Shown: positions 8,820 to 17,602 of the stretch, piece after piece
Numbering within the stretch: the stretch's first letter is position 1
How the letters are laid out: each line of letters begins with the position of its first letter
Assembly: GCF_014836645.1 (NCBI RefSeq)
Contig: NZ_JACSQM010000005.1
Location: 1-64,000 of the forward strand
Length of the DNA stretch: 64,000 bases
Source: Fictibacillus norfolkensis
GTDB lineage: Bacteria; Bacillota; Bacilli; Bacillales; Fictibacillaceae
Reading direction: 5' to 3'
The notes under the pieces: model-generated
The model's database searches: none
What the model was told of the DNA's origin: nothing
The model's input: the letters and a program-made list of their open reading frames with translations, nothing else
Translations under genes and position numbers: made by a program

Positions 8820-11485
8820 TACACATTCTCCTTCATACGAAGCTTTAATGTGACGTATCCTTTTGCTCGAACCGTCACTTCGTCTTTCACGTCGATCACA
8901 CTTTTTTCGTTCAGTTTCGTTTGTGCAACAGACTGGATATGTTCGCTACTTAATACGACTGTCTGTGCTGCCTCACTTGGGTTAAACAAACGTAAGATGA
9001 CCGATTCATCGTCATGCGCTTTTTTCATCGTACTTAGGAACAAGTCGCCTTCTGTCTCAAACAAGCTGAATCTCGCAGGCAAGATATCTACTGGATAAGG
9101 AATCTCAAAACGATCAAGTCTTTCTTCAAACGTGTTCAACGCTTGCTTTTGATAACTCACACTGTGTCCGCGATACTCATCAACCGTATCAAACAACTGT
9201 TTAACATCATGACCTATAGTGACCGTTATCGCGTACTCAAACGACATTTTCGTTTGCATTTGAGCATCCGGCGTATGAACGACTTTGTTGTTGATACCTG
9301 ACGCGCGGCCTGGTCTCCAAGCTAAGTTGTCACGACCAAGCAAACCAACGCTTCGGAACAATGTTAAAGCGAGTTGCCCCGTTTCTTTGATCAACTCATA
9401 TTCTTTGATGCCTTTCGTGATAACAGCAGAAGTTGATTCTCCGTTCGTTACACCTGCTAGATTTTCTAGCGGATAGATCGGCACCGGTGCTTCAGCGAAC
9501 TTCTCTTTTTTCCAGTTTTCCATATACGGATTAACGGTCGGGCGTTGGATCAGACTGAATCCTTGATCGCCGAACGAGTAATCTGGTGCTTCAACAGAAG
9601 TTTGCAGCAACACGCGAACGCGGTGATCTTTTACTTCATTTTCAATGTCATGCGTAACTCGGATAAAGTCTTCACCCTCGCGTAGTTCAAATCGGGTAAC
9701 AATGGCTAAGTGTCCTGTTGCATCTCCAACTTTTCGTTCTTCCAAGTCTTTTGACACCTGCAACAGATGCACAACTTCCATGAACTCGACAGCTTTACTT
9801 CCTTCTACATAAACAGATTCGATCTCTCTTGAATGGATCGGCGAGTCTCCTGCAAGCGGAGAAAAGTCATACGAATCTCCCGCATCCGCAACATTTTCAA
9901 ACTTCACAAAATCCGAGATCGTCTTGTTCAGTGTCTTCACCGTTAAATGCAATCTGCCATCTTCCTCATAAATTCGGAAGCTCTCATTTTCGATCGCTCG
10001 GTTGTCTTCAACTTTCGAAGCTACATGCTCGGTCTCTACATCTTCCACCACTTGGAATGTTTCATAGCCCATGGACGGAAGTTTCACATCGCGTAAAAGC
10101 ACTTCGTTTCTGTAATAACCAGGCGCTTCAACTTCTTTCTCACCATCCGCCGTAACAACAATCGTCTTTCCGCCTGAAATATATTCTTGATTCAATACGT
10201 CGAACAGAACAGGCTTTCCGTCTAGATCACGAACACCAAATCCTTTTTCTTTCGTAAAAAGAACGACTTTTTGCGAGCCTTCGAATGCTTTAGGAAGCAG
10301 ATGGAACATCACAAAGATTGAATCTTTGCCAAGCTTACGGCTCACAGCTTCTGAAATCTGTTTTTTTAAGAGATTCAAACAGCCGTCAGCGATTCGGATA
10401 ACCTTTGTAAGACGATTCACGATCTCCTGATTCGTGTCATCAGAGTTACACCCACCGATGCTGTCATGAGCGTGAACGTCAAATAGCATCTTCCACATCT
10501 CATCCAGCCATCTTTGCGGATATTTAAAGCCCAGCGTACTCGCAAGACTTGCCAAAGGTTCCAGCTCATAAATGACCTTTTCTTCAGCAATATCATTAAG
10601 TTTCTTGATGTCATAACGCTGAGAACGAATCGTATTGTGAATACGAGATTTTTGAGTCGCGATCATCTCACCCTCGATCACGTTCTTAAAATCTCCTTCT
10701 TCCCACGTATCTTTCATGAACGTTTCATAGTCAGAGAGCACATATTCATGTTTCGCATCTTTTTCGTTCAGCTTTTTTACCGTTACAGGAAAATGCTCTC
10801 GAACGAGCACTTGGTCACCACCAGCTGGCAACAACAAGTTATCCGTGTTCGCGTTCAGATCAGCTATTTTCTCTAATATAGGAAGCAATCGTTCTTCCAT
10901 GTACTGGGGATCATCTGATAAAAATTTTCCTGGACCGTAACCGAAGTAGATATTGTTCGCCTTCACGCTCTCGCCGTCTGGTGATTGCCATGTGAAGTTC
11001 AGATCACCGTTCAACTGATCGGTATAGATCCCACGCTGCAACACGCTATAATCGATATCAAATTCTTTGAACATAGACGGAAGATATGTGTTCTGACCAA
11101 AAATATCAGGCAGGTAACCAACGTTCAGGGAGTGACCCATCTTTTCAGCGATCCGCGTTCCGTACATCAAGTTGCGGATCAATGACTCTCGGTTCACAAG
11201 TAGTGAATCTGCTTGTGTGTACCAAGGTCCTACGAAAATACGTTTATCCGCGATCAAACGGCTCAACCGTTCTTTTTCTTCTGAACGAATCTTTAAATAC
11301 TCATCGATGATCGAGCTCTGCGCATCAAATACATAGCCCGTATATTCTGGATCTTTCTCCATCACATCCATCAATCGGTCCATGTTTTCTACGAGTAATA
11401 GGTTTGAATCTTCTATAGTAAAATACCACTCGCGATCCCAATGCGAATGCGGTACGACGTATACCTTTTTTTGTTTTTGTTTCAT
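8819..11485 (-). CDS. mngB: GH38 alpha-mannosidase, MngB-like
   Basis: An 888-residue glycoside hydrolase family 38 enzyme. The N-terminal catalytic domain has the zinc-site motif PHSHWDREW (residues 11-19), YLPDIFGQN with the likely nucleophile Asp near 127, and FDVHAHDSIGG near 338. A long beta-rich C-terminal half follows, as in the family; length matches E. coli MngB closely. E. coli MngB hydrolyses mannosyl-6-phosphate-glycerate to mannose 6-phosphate and glycerate. The same role is inferred here from the PTS gene upstream and the glycerate kinase downstream. It has no signal peptide, so it is cytoplasmic. Family assignment is very firm; substrate is inferred. Confidence 0.88.
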   Translation of the reverse strand: MKQKQKKVYVVPHSHWDREWYFTIEDSNLLLVENMDRLMDVMEKDPEYTGYVFDAQSSIIDEYLKIRSEEKERLSRLIADKRIFVGPWYTQADSLLVNRESLIRNLMYGTRIAEKMGHSLNVGYLPDIFGQNTYLPSMFKEFDIDYSVLQRGIYTDQLNGDLNFTWQSPDGESVKANNIYFGYGPGKFLSDDPQYMEERLLPILEKIADLNANTDNLLLPAGGDQVLVREHFPVTVKKLNEKDAKHEYVLSDYETFMKDTWEEGDFKNVIEGEMIATQKSRIHNTIRSQRYDIKKLNDIAEEKVIYELEPLASLASTLGFKYPQRWLDEMWKMLFDVHAHDSIGGCNSDDTNQEIVNRLTKVIRIADGCLNLLKKQISEAVSRKLGKDSIFVMFHLLPKAFEGSQKVVLFTKEKGFGVRDLDGKPVLFDVLNQEYISGGKTIVVTADGEKEVEAPGYYRNEVLLRDVKLPSMGYETFQVVEDVETEHVASKVEDNRAIENESFRIYEEDGRLHLTVKTLNKTISDFVKFENVADAGDSYDFSPLAGDSPIHSREIESVYVEGSKAVEFMEVVHLLQVSKDLEERKVGDATGHLAIVTRFELREGEDFIRVTHDIENEVKDHRVRVLLQTSVEAPDYSFGDQGFSLIQRPTVNPYMENWKKEKFAEAPVPIYPLENLAGVTNGESTSAVITKGIKEYELIKETGQLALTLFRSVGLLGRDNLAWRPGRASGINNKVVHTPDAQMQTKMSFEYAITVTIGHDVKQLFDTVDEYRGHSVSYQKQALNTFEERLDRFEIPYPVDILPARFSLFETEGDLFLSTMKKAHDDESVILRLFNPSEAAQTVVLSSEHIQSVAQTKLNEKSVIDVKDEVTVRAKGYVTLKLRMKENV

Positions 11486-11522
11486 GCTGTTTCCCTCCCG
11501 TGTTGCTCACGTTTAATAGAAA

Positions 11523-11565
11523 GAGGGGTCATCTTTTTAACAAGATGCGCCCCTTTTCTTTTTTT
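11523..11565 (+). terminator. Terminator-like hairpin ahead of the mannosidase gene
   Basis: GGGG-t-CATCTT pairs with AAGATG-cg-CCCC and is followed on the plus strand by TTTTCTTTTTTT. No plus-strand gene ends here. On the minus strand the same hairpin lies about 40 bases upstream of the mannosidase start and is followed by a weaker CTCTTTCTATT. It may block antisense transcription or attenuate read-through from the PTS gene. Confidence 0.6.
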
Positions 11566-11616
11566 GAATGCTTATTTTTTCAGCTCATATCGACTTATTG
11601 TCTGAACAGTTTGGAT

Positions 11617-11774
11617 TTTACGGTACATGTTTTTTTATTTGTTACACGTTCGCTCAAACTGGTCTTTGTTTCACTCATAACATCCTCTTTTTCGCTCATT
11701 GAAACATATCTTTCGCTCAAAATGTATCTCTCTTCGCTCAAACCACCCTTAGTTTCGCTTCAGAAATTAAATAT
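11617..11774. repeat. Phased 21-bp repeat array B with 36-bp leader
   Basis: The 36-bp leader (11617-11652) differs from array A's at two positions. Six units follow with cores at 11649, 11670, 11691, 11712, 11733 and 11754, exactly 21 bases apart. Core is TTCGCTCA (one TTCACTCA; the last copy is TTCGCTTC); spacers vary. On the minus strand the array is fully open and reads as heptapeptides starting (L/M)SE, each on a TTG or ATG codon, running into ERVTNKKTCTVK and a stop. It lies between the stop of the PTS gene and the mannosidase gene. Confidence 0.87.
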
Positions 11775-11819
11775 CTACTCCGATTATTCCTTCTAGAGCT
11801 CCAAAACCTAAGAATATTA

Positions 11820-13781
11820 TTAAGCTTGTCTCTCTTTTCTTTTTAAAATCGCAAAGCGTATAAAGATGTTGGAGAATGCGATGAATGCTGCACCGACAAC
11901 GAGTCCGAGCAAGTAAGCCCATAGGTTCTCAACGAGCGGCCAGCCCCAAACTGCCGGAAGCGGAAGCCATTGAACAGCTCCAAGCAAGACAGCCGTACTT
12001 GCACCGAGGATCGCACCGATAATGTTGATCGGAATCGTGATCAACGGGTTACGAAGCATGAACGGAATCGCACCTTCAGAGATTGCCAGAAATCCTAATA
12101 ACAATGAAGTATTACCTGCTACACGAAGGTCTGCTGGGAATACACGGCGGCCGACGATATATTTATCGATAACAACAGCAACTCCAAGACCGATCGGTGG
12201 AATAACGATCGCTAGAACACGGGCCGTTAACGGATACACTTCATCTGCTGCAAGTCCGATCGCGATCGCACCAGCTGCTTTGTTGATCGGTCCACCTAAG
12301 TCAAAAGCAGTTGCAGAAGCGATGATTGATGCAAGAACAACGTCACCCGTTCCTTGTGCAGACTCGATCCAGTTGCGTAATACAACGTTCAGACCGCCAA
12401 ACACAGGATCTACAATGTAAAAGTTTAAGAAAAAGATCGATAGTACTGAGATCGCTGGGATGATAAACATCGGCTTCATCGCAGCTAAGTTTTTGTTTAA
12501 CTGTATTTTACGGTTCAAGAAGCGAGCAATATAACCTGCTGCAAGACCGAGGATCAATGCTCCTAAAAATCCAGACGGAATGCCATCCGGGTTGTCCCAG
12601 AACGTGTAATGAAGTCCGCCTGCAAAAGCCCCTCCGATAAATCCGGCTACAAGACCAACGCGGTCAGCCAGTGAATACGCGACGAACGCGGCAAATATCG
12701 GATACATGAATTTGAATATGAGTGCTCCAAACTTATCGAGATGGTGCAGAATAACGAATAGCTCATTTGAATGTGTAGCATATTTCGGATCCGCAAGTTC
12801 GTTCACAAGTCCGAACGGCATCGCACCAAGTTTTGCGATCCCCATCATCAATCCACCTGCAACGATAACCGGAATCATGTAAGAGATCCCTGTCATTACC
12901 GCTTGGACCATATCTTTAAAGAATCCGCCTCCGCCGCTTGATTGTGTAGTAGAAGATTCTTCTTCCTCTGCCTCAACAACACCATCAGGGTTACTTAGCG
13001 CTTTTTGAATCATTTCTTTTCCTTTTCGTAATGGTTCAGCAACTCGGGTCTGGACATACGATTTACCTGCAAAGCGGTCTTTTTGCTTTGGTGCAATATC
13101 CGTTGCAAAGATGACAGCGTCTGCATTTTTTATAACCTCAGCTGATAACTCATCTTCAATACCGCTCGCACCTTGCTTTTCAACAAGTACAGAAACACCT
13201 AACTCACGTCCAGCTTTTTCCAGAGCTTCAGCCGCCATATACGTATGTGCGATACCTGTTGCACATGCTGTAACCGCAACGACGGTTTTCGTGAATTCTT
13301 TTTCTGGGGCAGCTTCTTTCTTCTCTTCAACATCCAGTCTGTTTAAAAACTCATCTGTTGTACCTGCCGCCATCAAACCTTCCAAGTAACCATCGCGCAT
13401 TAAATTCGTGCTTAGCGTAGACAATACTTTTAAATGCGTCGTTCCCGCTTCACTCTCAGGAATGGCGATCAAGAATACGAGCTGAACTTTGTTGTTAGGA
13501 TCGATACTTTCCCAATCTGCGAGTGGGTTTTTGAGACGAGCTACCGCAAAGACGGCTTGTTTGACCGTTGACGATTTACCGTGCGGAATTGCCAACCCTT
13601 TTTCCATGCCTGTCGGAGATTGCTCCTCGCGTTTTAATACCGCTTCCAATAATGCTTCTTCTGATTCTATATAATTTTGTTTTTTAATCTTTGAAATTAG
13701 CTGTCGGATCACTTGCTCTTTATTTTGAGCATCTACATCGAACAACACTAAATTCGGATGGGTCATGTTTCTTAGTTCCAT
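11820..13781 (-). CDS. Fructose-type PTS transporter EIIABC, probable mannosylglycerate importer
   Basis: About 653 residues with domain order EIIA (1-150, active His in LAIPHGK near residue 68), EIIB (about 168-265, active Cys in VVAVTACATGIAH) and EIIC (about 290-650, many membrane helices, for example GGPINKAAGAIAIGLAADE). This order and length match E. coli MngA and FruA. It imports and phosphorylates a sugar at the membrane. The downstream mannosidase and glycerate kinase point to 2-O-alpha-mannosylglycerate or related solutes. A GTG lies 9 bases further upstream, but GGAG sits 8 bases before the ATG at 13781, which I prefer. It is divergent from the RpiR-type regulator. Confidence 0.88.
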   Translation of the reverse strand: MELRNMTHPNLVLFDVDAQNKEQVIRQLISKIKKQNYIESEEALLEAVLKREEQSPTGMEKGLAIPHGKSSTVKQAVFAVARLKNPLADWESIDPNNKVQLVFLIAIPESEAGTTHLKVLSTLSTNLMRDGYLEGLMAAGTTDEFLNRLDVEEKKEAAPEKEFTKTVVAVTACATGIAHTYMAAEALEKAGRELGVSVLVEKQGASGIEDELSAEVIKNADAVIFATDIAPKQKDRFAGKSYVQTRVAEPLRKGKEMIQKALSNPDGVVEAEEEESSTTQSSGGGGFFKDMVQAVMTGISYMIPVIVAGGLMMGIAKLGAMPFGLVNELADPKYATHSNELFVILHHLDKFGALIFKFMYPIFAAFVAYSLADRVGLVAGFIGGAFAGGLHYTFWDNPDGIPSGFLGALILGLAAGYIARFLNRKIQLNKNLAAMKPMFIIPAISVLSIFFLNFYIVDPVFGGLNVVLRNWIESAQGTGDVVLASIIASATAFDLGGPINKAAGAIAIGLAADEVYPLTARVLAIVIPPIGLGVAVVIDKYIVGRRVFPADLRVAGNTSLLLGFLAISEGAIPFMLRNPLITIPINIIGAILGASTAVLLGAVQWLPLPAVWGWPLVENLWAYLLGLVVGAAFIAFSNIFIRFAILKRKERQA

Positions 13782-13849
13782 GACATTCACTCCAATCTTT
13801 CCTAGTATGAAAGCACTTCCAACTTTCTATACTCTATTTGTAACACGAA

Positions 13850-13863
13850 AGTAAGCGTTATCT
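13850..13863. promoter_or_regulatory. Candidate cre site (CcpA)
   Basis: AGTAAGCGTTATCT matches the catabolite responsive element TGWAANCGNTNWCA at 12 of 14 positions; the two mismatches are the outermost bases. It lies in the divergent promoter region between the PTS operon and its regulator, where carbon catabolite repression would make sense. Confidence 0.45.
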
Positions 13864-13910
13864 TTGTACAGAGTCCGTACATTTGTACAGAATGAAAAAT
13901 GGGCTATACT
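13863..13910 (+). promoter_or_regulatory. rpiR-type promoter with clustered TGTAC operator half-sites
   Basis: TTGTAC (13883-13888) and TATACT (13905-13910), 16 bases apart, form a good sigma-A promoter for the regulator. TTTGTACAGA occurs twice (13863 and 13882), and GTACA lies between them at 13877. Together they make two overlapping inverted repeats, TGTAC...GTACA and GTACATTTGTAC. The second overlaps the -35 box, so the regulator probably controls itself and the divergent PTS operon from here. Confidence 0.55.
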
Positions 13911-13947
13911 AAAAGAAAGAGTTCGTACGGAAATGAGGAAGTTAACG

Positions 13948-14694
13948 ATGGGGAAGTTTCTAGATCAGTTCAGCAGCAAGTTAGCTGAACTCACGCCAAC
14001 CGAAAAGCAAGTCGTGTATTACATAGACAATCATATAGATGAAGCAAAAACTCATTCGTTGACCGAGATCGCAAAAGTGAACAACGTGAGTACAACCACA
14101 ATCGTGCGCATGTCGCATAAGCTCGGACTTGAAGGCTTCTCCGAACTAAAATACATTCTGAAAACGATCGAGAATCAGCATGTGATGTTGAGGGATAGTC
14201 CGGTTGAGCGCTATAAAGAAGAGTTTGTCTCTGCATTTGAAACGATTCAAAAAACGGAGCTCGAAAAATTGAGTGAGAAGATCGTGAACGCAAAGCGCGT
14301 GATCGTGGTTGGTGTAGGTCTATCGAAAATGATGGCAGAGTACTTCAGCAAATTACTCATGCAGACGAACAAGCAGACTCACTACACATACGAGTCACAC
14401 ATGATCGACCTTTTACCGAACATGGTAGAACCGAACGACCTCGTGTTCTTCATCTCGTCAAGCGGCGAAACAAAAACACTTCTGCAAGCAGCCGAAAAGC
14501 TTTCCTATAAAGTCGTAGATACAGCTGCGATCACGAACGCATCCGACTCTTCGTTAAGTAAGATGGTGAAGACGAGTTTAAGCATGACGGTCGGCCGGGT
14601 GAAGTTTGCAGGCTATGATATTACAGCAAGATCGACATTGATGCTGTTGATTGATCTCTTGTTTGAGAGTTATTTGAAGAGAAGTATGAAGTAG
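13948..14694 (+). CDS. MurR/RpiR-family transcriptional regulator
   Basis: About 248 residues. An N-terminal HTH_6 domain (LTPTEKQVVYYIDNHIDEA, then SLTEIAKVNNVSTTTIVRMS) is followed by a SIS domain (about 105-235) with VIVVGVGLSKMMAEYF and FISSSGETKTLL, which bind phosphosugars in this family. The frame is open further upstream, but GAGGAAG at 13935-13941 sits 6 bases before the ATG at 13948, which begins with the typical short helix before the HTH. Divergent from the PTS/mannosidase operon, it is the likely local regulator, responding to a phosphorylated intermediate such as mannose 6-phosphate or the glycoside 6-phosphate (inferred). E. coli uses a GntR-type regulator in its mng operon, so this is a different solution. 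Confidence 0.88.
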   Translation: MGKFLDQFSSKLAELTPTEKQVVYYIDNHIDEAKTHSLTEIAKVNNVSTTTIVRMSHKLGLEGFSELKYILKTIENQHVMLRDSPVERYKEEFVSAFETIQKTELEKLSEKIVNAKRVIVVGVGLSKMMAEYFSKLLMQTNKQTHYTYESHMIDLLPNMVEPNDLVFFISSSGETKTLLQAAEKLSYKVVDTAAITNASDSSLSKMVKTSLSMTVGRVKFAGYDITARSTLMLLIDLLFESYLKRSMK

Positions 14695-14724
14695 GACTGT
14701 CTTATATGAGGCAGTCCTTTTTAA
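14693..14724 (+). terminator. Terminator of the RpiR-type regulator
   Basis: AGGACTG pairs with CAGTCCT over a 12-base loop, then TTTTT. The stem starts within the TAG stop codon. Confidence 0.8.
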
Positions 14725-14872
14725 TTTAATGAAATTGGATAATGCTCAACTTTTACTTCACCCACACTTACAAAAAAATATGGTAAACTACTCACTTAAA
14801 CCAAAAAAACATAACTTTTTCCAATAAAATCATCTATTATATAGAGAAGAGTATTTTTTAAGGACGTGAACA

Positions 14873-15598
14873 ATGAAAAAGCATATTCCAAACTTATTAA
14901 CTTTAGGAAATTTATTTTGCGGGTTTCTTTCCATCGGTTACGTTTCAAACGGTGATATTCGAAACGCCGCCATCCTCATTTTCATTGCAATGATGCTGGA
15001 TGCGGTCGACGGAAGAGCAGCTCGGATCTTAGGAGTCTCAGGAAACCTCGGAAAGGAACTCGATTCACTTGCGGATGTTGTATCCTTTGGCGTAGCACCA
15101 GCCTATTTTGTCGCGAATACCTACTTTGCTCATTTAGGAATGTGGGGCTTTCTATTTGCAGGATTGTTTCCGTTATTCGGCGCATACCGTCTAGCGCGTT
15201 TTAACATTACGGCGGCAGAAGAATCGATGAAATATTTTAAAGGAATCCCGATCCCGTTAGCAGGTGGAATCGTTGTATTCTTAGTCTTTTTTGTAAAATG
15301 GATACCCCTTTGGATTTTTGTACTTCTGTTTTACGGACTCGGACTTTTAATGGTGAGCACGGTAAAAATACCAAGCTTCAAGGACATTCCGATGCCGCGA
15401 TACGGAACGATCATCTCGCTATTTTTGTTTTATATGTTTTACTTGCTTGCGAAGAACCAGTTTGAAAGCGTACCGATCTTCTTTTATGTCGCACTAGCCA
15501 CGTACTTCTTGTTTATTGGGGTTAGGTTTATTAAGGTAAAAGAGATTAAGATCAGACGGCCAAGACGACCTCGTCGGAACAAAAGAAGACGTTTCTAA
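14873..15598 (+). CDS. pssA: CDP-diacylglycerol-serine O-phosphatidyltransferase
   Basis: A 241-residue integral membrane CDP-alcohol phosphatidyltransferase that makes phosphatidylserine from CDP-diacylglycerol and serine, the precursor of phosphatidylethanolamine. The signature DGxxAR(x)8GxxxDxxxD is present as DGRAARILGVSGNLGKELD, ending in SLAD. The PssA-like N-terminus IPNLLTLGNLFCGFLSIGY is clear. Six to eight hydrophobic segments follow. The C-terminus is strongly basic (IKIRRPRRPRRNKRRRF), and the protein is some 60 residues longer than B. subtilis PssA. No psd gene follows; a terminator comes directly after. AAGGACGTG before the ATG supports the start. Confidence 0.92.
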   Translation: MKKHIPNLLTLGNLFCGFLSIGYVSNGDIRNAAILIFIAMMLDAVDGRAARILGVSGNLGKELDSLADVVSFGVAPAYFVANTYFAHLGMWGFLFAGLFPLFGAYRLARFNITAAEESMKYFKGIPIPLAGGIVVFLVFFVKWIPLWIFVLLFYGLGLLMVSTVKIPSFKDIPMPRYGTIISLFLFYMFYLLAKNQFESVPIFFYVALATYFLFIGVRFIKVKEIKIRRPRRPRRNKRRRF

Positions 15599-15610
15599 AG
15601 ATTTACCCGC

Positions 15611-15644
15611 CAGATGCTAAAAAACATAGCATCTGGTATTTTTT
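15611..15644 (+). terminator. Terminator of pssA
   Basis: CAGATGCT pairs with AGCATCTG over a 9-base loop, then GTATTTTTT. Confidence 0.85.
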
Positions 15645-15739
15645 GAGTCATCTTTTCCCCTCTCCCTTCATATAATGTCACAATAAGCGAAACATGTACT
15701 TTGTGAAATGGACAAATCATGTTTGAGAGGAGAGATGGT

Positions 15740-16096
15740 ATGAACAACTACCCAAACCTTAGGGAGTTTTATGAAAAGGTGCCTATTTTAATCGGTGAGA
15801 ATGATCGGGCCGCTCTAAAAAATACAGCTCAGGAAGACGACGCAGCACTTGAAAGCTCCACACACTGGCTCATCGCGATGGAAGGCAGTGAAAAGCAACG
15901 AAATGTTTACCACTGGAAGGTGCTCATCTATCCTTCACAAACGAAAGTAATACATTGCTATAAATCGCCTTACTATTCGTCACAGCACTTCACATCCATC
16001 TATGACGCGATTGAGTACTCCAATGAATTAAGTCAAAAAGCACGCGAAGATCTGCTAAGCACGATTGAAAAGCCTGCCCTACAAAGAGAAGCATAA
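15740..16096 (+). CDS. Hypothetical protein
   Basis: About 118 residues, soluble and unrecognised. The ATG at 15740 follows AGGAG by 7 bases, so it is preferred over an in-frame ATG 21 bases upstream. Aromatic-rich middle part (WLIAMEGSEKQRNVYHWKVLIYPSQTKVIHC is hydrophobic and probably beta-rich; only the pattern is described) and a charged helical C-terminus. It stands alone between the pssA terminator and the NUDIX gene, with 200 bases of apparently non-coding DNA after it. Confidence 0.6.
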   Translation: MNNYPNLREFYEKVPILIGENDRAALKNTAQEDDAALESSTHWLIAMEGSEKQRNVYHWKVLIYPSQTKVIHCYKSPYYSSQHFTSIYDAIEYSNELSQKAREDLLSTIEKPALQREA

Positions 16097-16296
16097 CTCG
16101 AATCACCCTCGCTTTTCTTTTTGCAGTAGATTGTGAAACAGTGTACATAGAAACCAAACCATATAAGAAATGAACCAATGAAGTGGATGATAAACCAGTT
16201 CATTTTTATTATGTCTTTTTCTTTAAAAAACTGCAGACTGACTTACAAAATAAAGGTATAGTAGGAAAATAAGGAAATTGAGAGGTGAGGATGCAG

Positions 16297-16764
16297 ATGG
16301 ATTACATAAAGTATGTGAGAGCAATGGTGGGTCACTCCAAGATCATTACGGTGGTCGCCGGAGCTTTTGTTTTTAATAAACAGAATGCATTACTTCTTAA
16401 TAAACGGAGTGACAACGGCCAATGGGGTTTACCAGGTGGCTTTATGGAATTGGGAGAAACGGTGCAGGACACTGCTAGACGAGAAGTGTTTGAAGAAACA
16501 GGGCTAAAACTTGGCAAACTCGAGTTGTTTGGTATTTATTCGGGACAACGCTTTGATAAGACTTTTTCAAATGGTGATCAAGTATCCATGGTGAACCATG
16601 TTTTTACATGTCACGACTTTACTGGAGACCTTATTACTTCAAATACGGAATCGATGGATAATAAATTTTTCTCAATAGATCAGCTTCCACAAAACCTATT
16701 TACTGATCATCTTGAGATAATACACGATTTTCTAAATGGAATTGAAAGACCGGTAGTGAAGTAA
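16297..16764 (+). CDS. NUDIX hydrolase
   Basis: About 155 residues. The NUDIX box G(x5)E(x7)REUxEExGU is complete, from GGFMELGE near residue 48 to REVFEETGL near 67, giving the metal-binding glutamates. The N-terminus MDYIKYVRAMVGHSK is typical of a Bacillaceae NUDIX group that starts MxYIxxLRxxVG. GAGGTGAGG lies 6 bases before the ATG at 16297, which is preferred over upstream GTG and ATG codons. The fold hydrolyses nucleoside diphosphate-linked compounds; the substrate cannot be told from sequence. The next gene starts 36 bases downstream, so they may be co-transcribed. Confidence 0.88.
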   Translation: MDYIKYVRAMVGHSKIITVVAGAFVFNKQNALLLNKRSDNGQWGLPGGFMELGETVQDTARREVFEETGLKLGKLELFGIYSGQRFDKTFSNGDQVSMVNHVFTCHDFTGDLITSNTESMDNKFFSIDQLPQNLFTDHLEIIHDFLNGIERPVVK

Positions 16765-16800
16765 CGTTACTAAAAATACTAAATATTTGAGGAGAAGGAC

Positions 16801-17571
16801 ATGAACGACGCACACCAAGAGGAACAAAGCTTATTTGAGCAGCAACATAAAGTTGTTCAAAAAAACATACCTTATTACGACTTAAAATGGAATTCCGTTG
16901 AGAATCCGGCAACAAAAAGCACGTGGAACTGGCTTGCCTTCTTCTTTTCAACGCTTTGGCTCGCGTATCGCAAAATGTATAAACCGTTCTTTATTATTGC
17001 AGGTCTTCAATTGCTATGGGCGGTACCTTTTTATTTTATGGATCTTACTGTATGGCTTGACCTGCCCTTTTACGGCATAATCTCTATAATCGTTGGCTTA
17101 TTCGGGAATCGCTGGTATTTTAATCATACGAACCATGTTTTAAAACAAGCTAGAGCTTTACCTGAAATCTTGCAAGACTCCTTTATACAAGCCAAAGGCG
17201 GAACGCATGTTGGGATTATGCTTGGTTTGCATGCCCTTTTGTTCGCACTTTTCTTTGCCATGGATTTCGGTTTATCTTTCATACCAACAGAAACGAATAT
17301 AAAAAATGTAGTACGAATCAGCGGAGAGGCAGATACGTTAGAAGCTTACATGGACAACCCGAAGTGGACCTATATCAAACAAGATGGCCGTCAACATGTT
17401 GTGGAGTTTACTGGTTATGATTACACCGAGAAAGAAGACGTGAGAATCGTCTTTTATGTTTACTTCGACAAGTACATGTATGAATGGAATCAAATTTATA
17501 TTAACGAAAAAAAACTTAACGAAGAGGATTCAATCGATTATGAACTATATATTGAGGAAAATTCTTGGTAA
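16801..17571 (+). CDS. DUF2628-like membrane protein
   Basis: A 256-residue protein with a cytoplasmic-looking N-terminus, a DUF2628-like segment (WNWLAFFFSTLWLAYRKMYK, about 38-57) and hydrophobic helices at about 60-80, 85-105 and 138-158. A C-terminal soluble domain (about 165-256) has alternating polar and aromatic residues and may lie outside the membrane. AGGAGAAGGAC precedes the ATG. It follows the NUDIX gene closely and ends in a strong terminator. Function unknown; DUF2628 proteins are usually small multi-helix membrane proteins. Confidence 0.75.
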   Translation: MNDAHQEEQSLFEQQHKVVQKNIPYYDLKWNSVENPATKSTWNWLAFFFSTLWLAYRKMYKPFFIIAGLQLLWAVPFYFMDLTVWLDLPFYGIISIIVGLFGNRWYFNHTNHVLKQARALPEILQDSFIQAKGGTHVGIMLGLHALLFALFFAMDFGLSFIPTETNIKNVVRISGEADTLEAYMDNPKWTYIKQDGRQHVVEFTGYDYTEKEDVRIVFYVYFDKYMYEWNQIYINEKKLNEEDSIDYELYIEENSW

Positions 17572-17573
17572 GC

Positions 17574-17601
17574 AAAAAGGAGTTTTACGCAGCTCCTTTT
17601 T
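17574..17601. terminator. Bidirectional terminator between convergent genes
   Basis: AAAAAGGAG pairs with CTCCTTTTT over a 10-base loop. It serves the DUF2628-like gene on the plus strand and the small frameshifted gene on the minus strand, whose stop codon is 2 bases away. Confidence 0.8.
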
Positions 17602-17602
17602 C

